64,000 nucleotides of DNA from Streptomyces sp. S.PB5 (GCF_030403745.1 NZ_JAQMWP010000007.1:62001-126000), one strand, 5' to 3'; numbered from the stretch's first letter, positions 43,490 to 53,826 are shown. Notes: generated from the letters alone by a model not told the origin. Numbers and translations are program-made.

Positions 43490-43556
43490 AACGAAACCGT
43501 TTCGTTCACCTTGACCTCAGAATACCCCCCGATCATCGAAACGAAGCCGTTCCTCT
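43490..43556. promoter_or_regulatory. TetR-type operator and degenerate second copy
   Basis: AACGAAACCGTTTCGTT (43490-43506) is a perfect odd palindrome upstream of the LuxR gene. A degenerate copy, AACGAAGCCGTTCCTCT (43540-43556), begins exactly 50 bp away. The form is that of TetR-family operators, but no TetR gene is present in the window. Confidence 0.55.
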
Positions 43557-43577
43557 TGTGGCATCGATCACCTCTCC

Positions 43578-44741
43578 TCAGAGAAACGGAGTGCCCGCGT
43601 CCAGCCCCGACAGGACCCGGCCGTACAGCTCCAGATTGGTCGCGGGATTGACGAAGGAATGCAGGTTCAGCGCCTGCACATCGCGCAGCGCCCGCTGGAC
43701 GGGAACCTCCCGGTGCAGGGAGGAGGCTCCGGAGGCGGAGGCGACCAGATCCACGGCCTCCTTGCACAGCCGCGCCACATAACCGGTCTGCGCGCGGATC
43801 CTCGCGCGCTCCTCGGTCGTGAACGGCTCACCGGCCTCGATCCGCGTCACGAAGTCCTTCGTCAGCAGCTCGGCGCACGAGACCTTCATCGCCGCCTCGG
43901 CCATCTGGAGATGCGTGACGGTGGCTTCGTTCTGCCGGTGGTGGAAGGTGTACGTGATGCCCCGCCGATGGATGCGCTCCGTGAACCCCGCCAGCGCTCC
44001 CCGGGCCACGCCGAGCGCGTGGGACGCCGTCCAGACACAGAACATCAGCAGGACCGGCATCCGGTAGAAGGGGTCCTCGGCGTTGGCCTTCGAGGGGAAC
44101 TCGCCCGCCAGCAGCGGTCCGACGGGCAGCACCCGGTGCGCGGGCACGACGACGTCGCGCGCCACGACACTGTTGCTGCCGCTCCCGGCCAGCCCCGACA
44201 CGTACCAGTCGTCGAGGACGTCCAGCTCGGCCATGGGCACGGCGGTCCACAGCACCTCGGGCGGCCCGTCGCCCGACTCGACCCGCGCGGTGAGCAGATG
44301 CCAGTCGGCGTCCTGGCAGCCGGTGGCGAACCCCGAGGTGCCGTTGACGACATAGCCCTCGTCCGTCACGACCGCCGTGGCGTCCGGGACGAGGGTGCCG
44401 CCGACCCGTACGTCGGGACCGGTGAAGATCTCGTCCTGCGCCTCGTCCGGGAAGAGCGCCGCGATGAAGGCGCAGCCGGCCTGGATGAGTGCCATGAACG
44501 CGGCCGAACCGCACGCGGCGGCGATCTCGGCCACCGTCTCCACCTGGGTGCGCAGCCCCGACTGGTAACCGCCGTACCGCCGGGGCACGTTCATCCGGTA
44601 CACCCCGGCCTCCGTGAGCGCCGCGACGACCTCGCCCGTCACCCTCCGCTCCTCCTCGGCGCGCAGCGCGTGCGCCCCGATCAGCGGCTGGAGCGCACGG
44701 ACGCGCTCGACGAGATCCGCGTCCGAACGAGGTGCTGGCAT
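43578..44741 (-). CDS. Group D flavin monooxygenase (acyl-CoA-dehydrogenase fold)
   Basis: A 387-residue protein with the acyl-CoA dehydrogenase fold, of the HpaH/HsaA/ActVA-ORF5-like branch that hydroxylates aromatics using reduced flavin. Visible segments are GVYRMNVPRRYGGYQSGL, YVVNGTSGFATGCQDADW, DDWYVSGLAGSGSNSVVARDVVVP and the C-terminal LHREVPVQRALRDVQALNLHSFVN. The acyl-CoA dehydrogenase catalytic base pattern is not evident. A partner flavin reductase is not seen. ATG 44741 has GGAGG. It lies 92 bp downstream of the peptide-ABC operon and may be its last gene. Confidence 0.8.
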   Translation of the reverse strand: MPAPRSDADLVERVRALQPLIGAHALRAEEERRVTGEVVAALTEAGVYRMNVPRRYGGYQSGLRTQVETVAEIAAACGSAAFMALIQAGCAFIAALFPDEAQDEIFTGPDVRVGGTLVPDATAVVTDEGYVVNGTSGFATGCQDADWHLLTARVESGDGPPEVLWTAVPMAELDVLDDWYVSGLAGSGSNSVVARDVVVPAHRVLPVGPLLAGEFPSKANAEDPFYRMPVLLMFCVWTASHALGVARGALAGFTERIHRRGITYTFHHRQNEATVTHLQMAEAAMKVSCAELLTKDFVTRIEAGEPFTTEERARIRAQTGYVARLCKEAVDLVASASGASSLHREVPVQRALRDVQALNLHSFVNPATNLELYGRVLSGLDAGTPFL

Positions 44742-44833
44742 GGGCGGCCTCCGGGGAGTCTCGCGGGAACCATCACGGTTACGCGGATCGCATCCATCGT
44801 CAATGGCCGTTCACAGGACGGGAGTTGAGTGGC

Positions 44834-45861
<1,028 letters not shown>

Positions 45862-45865
<4 letters not shown>

Positions 45866-46902
45866 GATGCCGCCTCCGTGTCGGTGTCCGTCCTCGCCGT
45901 CAGCCGCAGTGCCGTCCGGCCGTCCGGGGGCAGCCAGCACGCGTCGCGATGGGTCTCGCCCGACAGCGCGGGCCGCTCCTCGCACCGCTCGTGCCGCAGC
46001 CGGCAGCGCGGCGCGAACGCGCACCCCGCCGGGACGGCACCGGGCGACACGGGCACCCCCGCGATGGTGGGCAGCCGCCGCAGCCGCGGTCCCCCTGTGC
46101 GCGGCACCGAGTCGAGCAGCCCCCAGGTGTACGGGTGCCGCGGGCCGTGGAACACCGCCCGGCGCGGACCCTCCTCCGCCGCCCGGCCGCCGTACATCAC
46201 CAGGACCCGGTCGGCGATCTGCGAGACCACGCCCATGTCGTGCGTGATGAGCACCACCGCCGAGCCGCGGGTGTTCAACTCGCGCATCAGATCCAGGATC
46301 TGGGCCTGGACCGTGACGTCCAGCGCCGTCGTCGGCTCGTCGGCGATCAGCAGCGCGGGATCGCACGAGAGGGCCATCGCGATGACCACCCGCTGACGCA
46401 TACCGCCGGAGAACTCGTGCGGATAGGCGTGCACCCGGGAGGCCGCGTCGGGGATGCCGACGTCGGACAGCAGCCGCACCGCGCGGGCCTGCGCCTCCTT
46501 GCGGGAGATCCGCTCGTGCGCCCTGAGCTGCTCGGCGATCTGCCAGCCCACGGTGTAGACGGGCGTCAGCGCGGTCATCGGGTCCTGGAAGACCATCGCG
46601 ATCTCCCGGCCGCGCACCGCGCGCATCTCCTTGTCGGGCAGTGTGAGCAAGTCACGCCCACGGAAGCGGACTTCGCCCGTCACGGTCACGTTCGGGCTGG
46701 TAAGCAACCGCAGTACGGCCAGCATGGACACGCTCTTGCCGGAGCCCGACTCGCCCACCACGCCGAGGACCTCACCGGGCGCGACCGAGAAGGAGAGGCC
46801 GTCGACGGCGGTGACCGGGCCGGTGCGGGTGCGGAAGGAGACCCGTAGATCCCTTACGTCCAGCAGGGGTTCGGGGAGGGGTTCGGGAAGTGGCTCAGGC
46901 AT
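45862..46902 (-). CDS. Oligopeptide ABC transporter ATP-binding protein (DppD/OppD-like)
   Basis: A 346-residue ATPase. A short N-terminal repeat of PEPL units precedes Walker A GESGSGKSVSML, QDPMTALTPVYTVGWQI, signature FSGGMRQRVVIAMAL, and Walker B LLIADEPTTALDVTVQAQIL. The C-terminal cysteine motif GCAFAPRCRLRHERCEERP is present. ATG 46902 overlaps the end of the DppB gene by 8 bp, so it is coupled. Confidence 0.93.
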
Positions 46903-47872
46903 GGCGGGCCCTCGGATCGAGTCGGGCGTACAGGATGTCCACCAGGGCGTTGGCGAGGACCACGAAGAACGCCGCGTACAGGACGGTGCCCATGATCACG
47001 GGCAGGTCCAGGTTCTGCAGGGCGTCGTAGGTGAGCTTGCCGATGCCGGGCAGGCCGAAGACCACCTCGGTGAGCAGGGCGGCGCCGCCGACCAGGGCGC
47101 CGAAGTCCAGGCCGAACAGCGACACGATCGGGATGAGCGAGCAGCGCAGGGCGTGCCGGACCAGGATCCGGCGCTCGGACAGACCCTTGGCGCGGGCCGT
47201 GCGGACATAGTCCTCGCTCAGCGCGCCGACGACCTCGCCGCGCAGGAGACGGGCGTAGATCCCGGCGTACAGCAGGGCCAGGGTCAGCCAGGGGAAGAGC
47301 AGATGCAGGGCCCACTGGCCGGGGTCATGGCTCAGATCGACGTATCCGGGCGGTGGCACCCAGGAGAACACCGAGTCGTGCAGCTGCTTCTGGGTGATGA
47401 GGTTGACGACCTCGCCGAGCCAGTAGGCCGGCAGCGAGACGCCCACGACGCCGACCAGCATGATCAGCGGGTCGGCGGCCCTGCCGCGCAGGGTCGCGGC
47501 GGCCGTGCCCATGAGGATGCCGGCCGTCATCCAGATCAGCGCGGCACCGATCACCAGCGACAGGGTCACCGGGGTGGCCTGCACGATCTGCGGGATGACG
47601 CGGGAGCCGCGGTTGACGAAGGACTCCAGGTCCCGGTCGATCAGCAGATGGCGCGTCATCAGCAGATAGCGGACCGGTATCGGCCGGTCGAGCCCGAAGG
47701 AGTGCCGGACCTGGGCGAGGGTGGCCGGGTCGGCGTTGCGGCCCGCGATGCGGGCGGCCGGGTCGACCCCCGGCGTGGCGAAGAAGATCAGGAACACCAG
47801 CACACTGATCGCGAACATCACCAGCAGGGCCGAGGCGAACCGCTTGAGGGCGAACTGGAGCATCCCGTTCAC
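46895..47872 (-). CDS. Oligopeptide ABC transporter permease (DppB/OppB-like)
   Basis: A 325-residue permease with six predicted membrane helices. It begins with the family pattern QFALKRFASALLVMFAISVLVFLIFF and includes the EAA coupling loop YVRTARAKGLSERRILVRHALRCSLIPI. GTG 47872 overlaps the upstream stop (GTGA); ATG 47863 is the alternative start. Confidence 0.92.
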   Translation of the reverse strand: MNGMLQFALKRFASALLVMFAISVLVFLIFFATPGVDPAARIAGRNADPATLAQVRHSFGLDRPIPVRYLLMTRHLLIDRDLESFVNRGSRVIPQIVQATPVTLSLVIGAALIWMTAGILMGTAAATLRGRAADPLIMLVGVVGVSLPAYWLGEVVNLITQKQLHDSVFSWVPPPGYVDLSHDPGQWALHLLFPWLTLALLYAGIYARLLRGEVVGALSEDYVRTARAKGLSERRILVRHALRCSLIPIVSLFGLDFGALVGGAALLTEVVFGLPGIGKLTYDALQNLDLPVIMGTVLYAAFFVVLANALVDILYARLDPRARHA

Positions 47873-48885
47873 ACCCCTCCGCGCAGCCGGGCGCCCGGGT
47901 CGAGGGCGTCTCGCACGCCGTCGCCGAGGACGTTGAGGGCCGCCGTGGTGAGGGCGATGAGCAGGCCCGGGGCGATGGTGACCGTCGGCCGTGTGTAGAG
48001 GAGTCCGAGGCCGTCCTGGACGATCGTGCCCCAGCTGGCGTCGGGCGGCTGCACACCGACCGACAGGAAGGACAGCGCCGACTCGGTGAGCATGGCCAGC
48101 GCGGTCATCAGCGGGACGAAGACGATCGCGGTCGGTACGACGTTCGGCAGCACCTCGCGGCGCAGGATGCGCAGAGTGGGGGCGCCGGAGCCGACGGCCG
48201 CGTGGATGAACTCCTTGTTGCGCAGCACCAGGACCTGACCGCGCAACGGACGGGCCACGTACGGCACATAGATCGCCGCGATGATGGTCACGGGCAGCCA
48301 GAGGCTCCCCGCCTCGACCGTGAGCGGGCCCAGCTTCAGCCCGTTGGTCAGCAGGACCACCGACAGACAGATGGCCAGCAGATACACCGGGAACGCCCAG
48401 ATCACGTCCAGGACCCGGGAGATGACCGAGTCCACGACACCTCCCGCATACCCCGCGACGACTCCTACGGCTGTCCCCAGCACGCACGTCAGCAGGGCCG
48501 CCGTGACGCCGATGAACAGGCTCGTACGGCCGCCGTAGAGCAGCCGGGCCATCACGTCGCGCCCCTGGTTGTCCGCGCCGAGGAAGTAGTGCGCGGGGTC
48601 CCAGGTCGGGCCGATCGGGGTGACGCCGAGGCCGAGGCCGGTGCTGCTCGGGGTGAGCACCGGCACGGCCTTGCCGTCGACGACCGTGGTGCCGGAGACA
48701 TGGGACTGGAAGGGGTCGGTGTGGGCGATGTGGTCCGCGTAGAGCGGGGCGGCGAGGCTCGCCAGCACCACGAGCAGCAGGACCGCGGCGGCGGCCAGCG
48801 CCGGCTTGTTGCGCAGCAGGTCGGAAGCGGCCGTCCGCCAGGGACCCGGCGAACGCCGGGCCCCTGGCGCCGGGGGCGGGATCAC
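47869..48885 (-). CDS. Oligopeptide ABC transporter permease (DppC/OppC-like)
   Basis: A 338-residue permease with six predicted helices. DppC features are the extended periplasmic segment after helix 1 (HYFLGADNQGRDVMARLLYGGRTSLFIGV) and the EAA loop FIHAAVGSGAPTLRILRREVLPNVVPT. GTG 48885 overlaps the stop of the binding-protein gene (GTGA). With DppB it forms the transmembrane channel. Confidence 0.92.
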   Translation of the reverse strand: MIPPPAPGARRSPGPWRTAASDLLRNKPALAAAAVLLLVVLASLAAPLYADHIAHTDPFQSHVSGTTVVDGKAVPVLTPSSTGLGLGVTPIGPTWDPAHYFLGADNQGRDVMARLLYGGRTSLFIGVTAALLTCVLGTAVGVVAGYAGGVVDSVISRVLDVIWAFPVYLLAICLSVVLLTNGLKLGPLTVEAGSLWLPVTIIAAIYVPYVARPLRGQVLVLRNKEFIHAAVGSGAPTLRILRREVLPNVVPTAIVFVPLMTALAMLTESALSFLSVGVQPPDASWGTIVQDGLGLLYTRPTVTIAPGLLIALTTAALNVLGDGVRDALDPGARLRGGV

Positions 48886-50612
48886 TTGACCCACAGCTGC
48901 CCCACCAGCATGTAGAACTGCTTGCTGAACTGGTAGTTGCCTACCCGCGTCGAGGTGAAGTCCACGATCTTCGGGTTGATCAGCGGCACCACCGGGGACT
49001 CGGCCATGATCGCCTGATCGATGGCGCCCCACTGCTTGTCCGCGCCCTGGGGGTCGCCCTGGGCCGTCTTCAGCGCCGTCTGCATCCTGGCGTCGATGCC
49101 CTTGTCACAGAACCCGGAGATGTTGATGCTGGAGTCGCTGCCCGGGTGGAAACTGGCGCAGGACAACAGCACGTTGAGGAAGTCCGAGGCCGCCGGATAG
49201 TCCTGGTACCAGGACGTCAGCGCCAGCTGCACCTTGTTCTTGGTGTTCTGGATGTAGGTGAACTGGATGTTCGCCGACAGCGGCTTCAGCGTCGCCTTGT
49301 ACCCGAGCTGGGTGAGCAGGCTCTGCAGATACTGCCCGATCGACTTGTTGACGTCGTCGTCCTGGACGACGATGCCGACCTCCTGCCCCGCGGTACCGGA
49401 CTGCTTCACCAGCTCCTTGGCCTTGGCCAGGTCCGGAGCCTTCCAGGTGGTGGTGCCGCCCTTGGTGTAGTCGCAGGAGTCGACGTGCCCGGGGAAGCCC
49501 GGCGGCAGGATCGTGCACGCGGGGGAGGCGAGGTTGGTGCCGCCGTAGAGCCGGACCACGGCCGCCCGGTCGACGGCGTAGTTGACGGCCTGCCGCGCCA
49601 GCTTGTTGTCGAACGGCGCCATGTTGACGTTCAGCGTCGCGTACCAGAACGCGGTCAGCGGGTTCACATGCGCCTGCGAGGCGTACTTCGTGCCGATCTC
49701 GTTCAGCCGGTCGGCGGGCGGCGGGTCGTACATCCAGTCCGCCTGGCCGTTCTGGATGGCGGTGACCTCGGACTCCACGGTCTGTCCGAAGGTGTAGTCG
49801 ATGACATCGGGGTAGCCCTGCGGCCCCGCCTCCCGCGACCACTCCTTGAAGTGCGGGTTGCGCACCAGCTTCAGCGCCCGGTTCGGGTCGTAGGAGGCGG
49901 CCATGTACGGGCCGGTCGTCGGGAGCGGCTTGGTGCCGGAGTCCTTGGCGGGCGAGCCCTTCGGTACGACGACGGCGTGCGGGACGGACAGCTTGTACTC
50001 GAACTCCGGGTCCGCCGCGGTGAGGTTGATGGTGACCGTGCTGGTCTTCGCGTCACCGATCACGCCCTTGGCCAGGGTGCAGGAGGCGGGCTTCTTCAGG
50101 CAGGCGTCGGCTCCCACGATGCCGTTGTAGAAGGTGCCGGCGGTGGGGCTGGAGACCTTGAAGATGCGCTGGAAGGACGCCACCACGTCGTCCGTGGTCA
50201 CCGCCTTGCCGTCGGAGAAGGAGATGCCCTTGCGCAGGGTGAAGGTGTAGGTCTTGCCGCCGTTGGTCACCTTCGGCAGCGAGGTGGCCAGGTCGGGGAC
50301 GACGGTGAAGGACTGCTGCCCGCCGACCTTCTTGAAGGCCAGCAGGCCGTCGTACATCGACTGGTACAACTGCCAGTACTGGAGCGTGTAGTTGACCTGC
50401 GGATCGAAGGTGCCCGCGGCGGCGTGGGCGACGAGCTTCAGGGTGCCGCCCTGGTGCTGCGGCTGGAAGGCGGTGGAGGCGGAGCCGGAGCCGGAGGAGG
50501 AGCCGCTCGGGTCCGAGGAGGAGCCCGAGTCGGAGGAGGAACAGGCGGTGGCGGTGAGTGCGAGGGCGACGGTGGCGGCGGCCAGCGCGCCCCGTCCGGC
50601 GATGAGGGCCAT
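48882..50612 (-). CDS. Oligopeptide ABC transporter substrate-binding lipoprotein
   Basis: A 576-residue SBP_bac_5 lipoprotein. The lipobox is LTATAC near residue 24, followed by a Ser/Gly-rich tether (about 25-50), then the binding domain with GGTLKLVAHAAAGTFDPQVNY, TYTFTLRKGISFSDGKAVTTDDVVASF and RQAVNYAVDRAAVV. ATG 50612 is used; TTG 50621 lies closer to AGGAG and is possible. It is 31 bp downstream of the iminopeptidase, which suggests capture of small (proline-containing?) peptides. Confidence 0.92.
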   Translation of the reverse strand: MALIAGRGALAAATVALALTATACSSSDSGSSSDPSGSSSGSGSASTAFQPQHQGGTLKLVAHAAAGTFDPQVNYTLQYWQLYQSMYDGLLAFKKVGGQQSFTVVPDLATSLPKVTNGGKTYTFTLRKGISFSDGKAVTTDDVVASFQRIFKVSSPTAGTFYNGIVGADACLKKPASCTLAKGVIGDAKTSTVTINLTAADPEFEYKLSVPHAVVVPKGSPAKDSGTKPLPTTGPYMAASYDPNRALKLVRNPHFKEWSREAGPQGYPDVIDYTFGQTVESEVTAIQNGQADWMYDPPPADRLNEIGTKYASQAHVNPLTAFWYATLNVNMAPFDNKLARQAVNYAVDRAAVVRLYGGTNLASPACTILPPGFPGHVDSCDYTKGGTTTWKAPDLAKAKELVKQSGTAGQEVGIVVQDDDVNKSIGQYLQSLLTQLGYKATLKPLSANIQFTYIQNTKNKVQLALTSWYQDYPAASDFLNVLLSCASFHPGSDSSINISGFCDKGIDARMQTALKTAQGDPQGADKQWGAIDQAIMAESPVVPLINPKIVDFTSTRVGNYQFSKQFYMLVGQLWVK

Positions 50613-50643
50613 GGCGGACAACTCCTGGGATCAGTCGGTGGAG

Positions 50644-51540
50644 TCAGTCGGTGGAGTCGAGGAACTCGCCGACGACCCGGAGGTAGAGCTCCTCCTCCTC
50701 GACGTGCGGCATATGGCTGGAGTGCTCGAACATGTGCCAGCGCACATCGGGAACGAGATCGGCGAAGGGCTTCACGGTGTCGGGGGTGGCTTCGTCGTGA
50801 CGCCCCGACACCAGCAGGGTCGGTGCCTCGACGAGGTGGAGCCGGTCGATGACCGACCAGTCCTTGAGGGTGCCCACGACATGGAACTCGTTCGGCCCGT
50901 TCATCGTGTGGTAGACGGTCGGGTCGGCCGCGATGTTCTCCCAAGTGGCCTGCACTTCGGGCGGGTCGGGGTCGAGACGGCACACGTGACGGTCGTTGAA
51001 GACCTGTTCGGCAGCCCGGTAGTCGGGGTGGTCCGTGGTGCCGGCCCTCTCGTGGGCGCGCAGGGTGTGCTGGACCTCGGCGGGGAGCCCGGCACGCAGT
51101 TCGGCCGCCGCCGCGAGCCACAGCTCCATGGACGCGGGGGAGTTGGCGATGACCAGGCCGCGCAGTCCGGGCGGCCGCCGTACGGCGTGCTCGGCGGCGA
51201 GCATGCCGCCCCAGGACTGGCCGAGGATGTGGTAGGCGTCGGCGATGCCCAACTCCTTGAGGAGATGGTCGAGTTCGTCGAGGAAGAGCTGGACGGTCCA
51301 GAAGTCGGCGCCCCGGTCGGGCAGATGGGTGGAGCGTCCGGTGCCGAGCTGGTCGTAGTGCACCACGGGGCGGCCCTGCCGGGCGATGTTCGCGATGCTG
51401 AGCGTGTAGTCGTGACCGGCGCCGGGTCCGCCGTGCAGGACCACCAGGGGTGTCCTGCCGGGTTCGCCCGTGATCCGGTACCAGGTGGACCAGCCGTTGA
51501 AGTCGACGGTTCCGGTGTGGTTCGGTTCGGGGATCGCCAC
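50644..51540 (-). CDS. Proline-iminopeptidase-family alpha/beta hydrolase
   Basis: A 298-residue cytoplasmic hydrolase of the S33 peptidase family. The oxyanion motif is VVLHGGPGAGHD near residue 33, the nucleophile Ser is in GQSWGGMLAAE near residue 107, Asp in VSGRHDEATPD, and His in FEHSSHMPHVE. GTG 51540 has GGGAGG 7 bp upstream. It is the first gene of the peptide-import operon, so it probably releases N-terminal residues from imported peptides; a non-peptide amide substrate is possible. Confidence 0.88.
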   Translation of the reverse strand: MAIPEPNHTGTVDFNGWSTWYRITGEPGRTPLVVLHGGPGAGHDYTLSIANIARQGRPVVHYDQLGTGRSTHLPDRGADFWTVQLFLDELDHLLKELGIADAYHILGQSWGGMLAAEHAVRRPPGLRGLVIANSPASMELWLAAAAELRAGLPAEVQHTLRAHERAGTTDHPDYRAAEQVFNDRHVCRLDPDPPEVQATWENIAADPTVYHTMNGPNEFHVVGTLKDWSVIDRLHLVEAPTLLVSGRHDEATPDTVKPFADLVPDVRWHMFEHSSHMPHVEEEELYLRVVGEFLDSTD

Positions 51541-51628
51541 GGTGAGGCCTCCCAGACCGGCCGGAAAGCGCCGGCCGCTGTCTGAAACTCGTTGGGTGTG
51601 ACGGGGATGGGTGAGATAGTGATGGGGG

Positions 51629-51690
51629 AAAAGGTCAGTCCACAAGACCTTTTAGTGGCGCCTGGGGAAGACGTAACGACGCATTTACGT
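51629..51690. promoter_or_regulatory. Two inverted repeats between iminopeptidase and GntR genes
   Basis: AAAAGGTC-N9-GACCTTTT (51629-51653) is perfect, and ACGTAA-N8-TTACGT (51671-51690) is a second. They lie in the 193-bp divergent intergenic region and are likely GntR/FadR-type operators. Confidence 0.55.
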
Positions 51691-51733
51691 GGACCGCGCG
51701 CGTTAACAGAAGCGGCGATCCGGAGGAGGACAA

Positions 51734-52540
51734 CTGACATCCGCACCTGAGCCGGGGGACGAGTTCTCCCGGGTGCTCGACCGGGTCCTGCTCGGCGGCA
51801 ACGCGTCGTCGGCACTGCGCCCGGTGCGCGTGGCCTCGGCGGTCGACGAGGTCTCCGACCGGCTGCTCACCGCGATCGCCGTCGGTGACTTCCTGCCGGG
51901 CGAACGGCTGCCCGCCGAGCGGGAGTTGACCGGACTGCTGCACGTCAGCCGCCCCACCGTGCGCGAGGCCGTCGGACGCCTGCAGGCCCTCGGCGTCATC
52001 GAGATCCGCCGGGGCCGCAACGGAGGAGCGTTCGTCCGGGACAGCTGGAGCGAGTCCTCCGGCGCCGCGGTGCGCCGTACGCTGCTGCCGCGGTGGGAGG
52101 AGTTCGAGCAACTCTTCGACCTGCGGGGGCTGGTGGAGGGCATGGTGGCCGCGACGGCCGCGCGGCGCCGCCGGCCGGAGGACCTGGAGCCGATGCGGGC
52201 GGCGCTGGACGCGCATCTGGCGGCCCGCACCCCTCGTGAGGAGCAGGCCGCCGACAGCGCCTTCCATCAGGCGATCTGTGCGGCCACCCACAATCCGCAG
52301 ATCGCCCTCCTCAGCCGGGACCTGCTCACCCGCATCAGCCTCGGCTTCCCGATCGAACCCTGGGGCAAGGGCGAGCGCTCCCACCACCATCGGGCCGGCC
52401 AGGGGCACACCGCCCTGTACGAGGCCGTCGCGGCGGGCGAGCCCGAGCGGGCGGAGGAGATCGCCCGCGAGCACTTCATGATCAGCGCCGAGCTGATCCG
52501 AGAGGTGCTGGCACGGGTGCGGGACGGGGAGTCGCCCTGA
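51734..52540 (+). CDS. GntR/FadR-family regulator (FCD domain), probable CTG start
   Basis: A 268-residue regulator if started at CTG 51734, giving the N-terminus (M)TSAPEPGDEFSRVLDRVLLGG; GGAGGAGGA lies 4-12 bp upstream. The first ATG/GTG is GTG 51773 without a good ribosome site. The winged-helix domain (about 30-100) includes LLTAIAVGDFLPGERLPAERELTGLLHVSRPTVREAVGRL. The FCD domain keeps the metal/effector residues (DLRGLVEGMVAATAA, DSAFHQAICAATHN, GHTALYEAVAAGEPERA). It is divergent from the iminopeptidase-Dpp operon, its likely target. Confidence 0.85.
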   Translation: MTSAPEPGDEFSRVLDRVLLGGNASSALRPVRVASAVDEVSDRLLTAIAVGDFLPGERLPAERELTGLLHVSRPTVREAVGRLQALGVIEIRRGRNGGAFVRDSWSESSGAAVRRTLLPRWEEFEQLFDLRGLVEGMVAATAARRRRPEDLEPMRAALDAHLAARTPREEQAADSAFHQAICAATHNPQIALLSRDLLTRISLGFPIEPWGKGERSHHHRAGQGHTALYEAVAAGEPERAEEIAREHFMISAELIREVLARVRDGESP

Positions 52541-53021
52541 GCCTGCGGCCCCGACGCGTGAGCCCCCAGGGCTTGAGCACCGAGATCACCGTCATGAAGA
52601 CGTACGCGGACAGCGAGACGACCGGACCGAACAGCACGTCACCGGCGTCGGGCAGCGGTCCGCCCGCGGCGACGGCAGTGACCGCGGAGTTCACCCCGGG
52701 GCGCAGGGCGAGAACCGTCGCGGTGGTCGTGGCCAGCGTCAGCCAGAACTTCGTCCAGACCCAGCGGTGCCTCGCCAGACCCCACTTCGTGCCCAGCGAC
52801 AGCAGCACACCGCTGAGCAGCGTGAGGAACGCCAGCGGGAGCAGCAGCCAGTCGGCGAAGAGCTTCATGGTCCGCACGGACGCCTCGACGGTCGCCGCCG
52901 AGCCGGTGGTGGTCGCGGTGATGCCGAGGGCCAGCAGACCGAGCGTGAGCCCGAGCCAGCACGCGGACACGGTGACATGGACGACGAGGGAGGCCCTGCG
53001 GGCCGGACGGCTCAGTTTCAT
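52482..53021 (-). CDS. Small four-helix membrane protein (DUF2269-like)
   Basis: A 179-residue integral membrane protein with four predicted helices (HVTVSACWLGLTLGLLALGIT, WLLLPLAFLTLLSGVLLSLG, KFWLTLATTTATVLAL, VVSLSAYVFMTVISVL) and a basic C-terminal tail. It resembles the streptomycete DUF2269-type proteins, without a known role. ATG 53021 is preferred; an in-frame GTG at 53030 exists. The 3' end overlaps the convergent GntR gene by 59 bp. Confidence 0.75.
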   Translation of the reverse strand: MKLSRPARRASLVVHVTVSACWLGLTLGLLALGITATTTGSAATVEASVRTMKLFADWLLLPLAFLTLLSGVLLSLGTKWGLARHRWVWTKFWLTLATTTATVLALRPGVNSAVTAVAAGGPLPDAGDVLFGPVVSLSAYVFMTVISVLKPWGLTRRGRRLRATPRPAPVPAPLGSARR

Positions 53022-53102
53022 GTGAGCCACGGTGCCGGGCGGGGGCGTGCGGGGCGTCTGACGGCGGGAGTAACCGCGCGTACTGGGCTCGGAGTACGAG
53101 GG

Positions 53103-53535
53103 GGAGGGGCGAGCTCAGTTCTTGGGCAGGAACTTGCTCAGCGCGCTGATGAGGGCGGTCCAGGGGCGGCTGCTCCGCGGAGCGGTCCGTATGGACCGTG
53201 CGGCCCTCGAGGCGGACCTCGTACTGGAACATGTCCATGGCGCTCATGTCGACCGTGAAGCCGGAGACCTCGTCCAGTGCAGGATCGCCGAGCAGCAGCC
53301 GCAGCTCCTTGAACTCGGCCCCACCGGCCTCACCAGCGTCTGGCCGGCTCCCTTGACGGGCACCGGAGTGGGCGTGGGCGAGGCGGAGAGCGAGGGCGAG
53401 CCGGACGGTGACGGTGTCGGCCGCCGCACTCCCGGCACCCTCGAAGGTGCACTCCGTCAGTGCCAGCGGCAGCACCAGTGCGCACGTCGCGAAGCCGAGG
53501 CGGGCCGGCCCGTCCACGACGTCGAGCAGGTGCTG
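53103..53535 (-). pseudogene. Frame-broken remnant of a small secreted protein gene
   Basis: Coding-like sequence shifts frame. A signal-peptide-like segment (LGFATCALVLPLALTECTF) is followed in another frame by a Pro/Ser/Thr linker (SASPTPTPVPVKGAG), then by FKELRLLLGDPALDEVSGF and MDMFQYEVRLEGRTVHTD in the first frame, and finally PWTALISALSKFLPKN and a stop after one extra C near 53165. The FQYEV...RTVHTD part faintly recalls emfourin-like protease inhibitors. The order of pieces suggests decay or sequence error. Its limits are approximate. Confidence 0.4.
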
Positions 53536-53781
53536 CAGAGCGAGCTTCCCGAGCTGGAGCGGGCCCGTCTGCTGGCCCGGCGCGGCACGCCCGTGAGCAC
53601 CCTGCTGCGGGCCGGCTGCTCCTGGCGCCGGCACGGCACGACCACCTGGGAGCGGAGCGCGTCTCCGGGATCCTGGCGCCCGCCCGCGCCGCGGTCGCCG
53701 CCGTCCTGGAGCGCGGCCGGGGTGCCGGAGGAGCGGGCGCGCGGTGTGGCCGAAGAGGTGGCGAAGGCGCTCGCCGACTGA
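53490..53781 (+). pseudogene. Remnant of a PucR/CdaR-type regulator
   Basis: VEQVLQSELPELERARLLARRGTPVSTLLRA is typical of the N-terminal helical domain of PucR-family regulators. The similarity continues only after a frame change (HDHLGAERVSGILAPARAAVAAVLERGR) and again after another (VPEERARGVAEEVAKALAD, stop at 53781). The gene lacks its beginning and its C-terminal HTH. It overlaps the 5' part of the other remnant on the opposite strand. Confidence 0.4.
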
Positions 53782-53826
53782 GCCGCCGTACGCCCCTTCC
53801 GCGGACCATGGACCGCAGGGCGTCGA

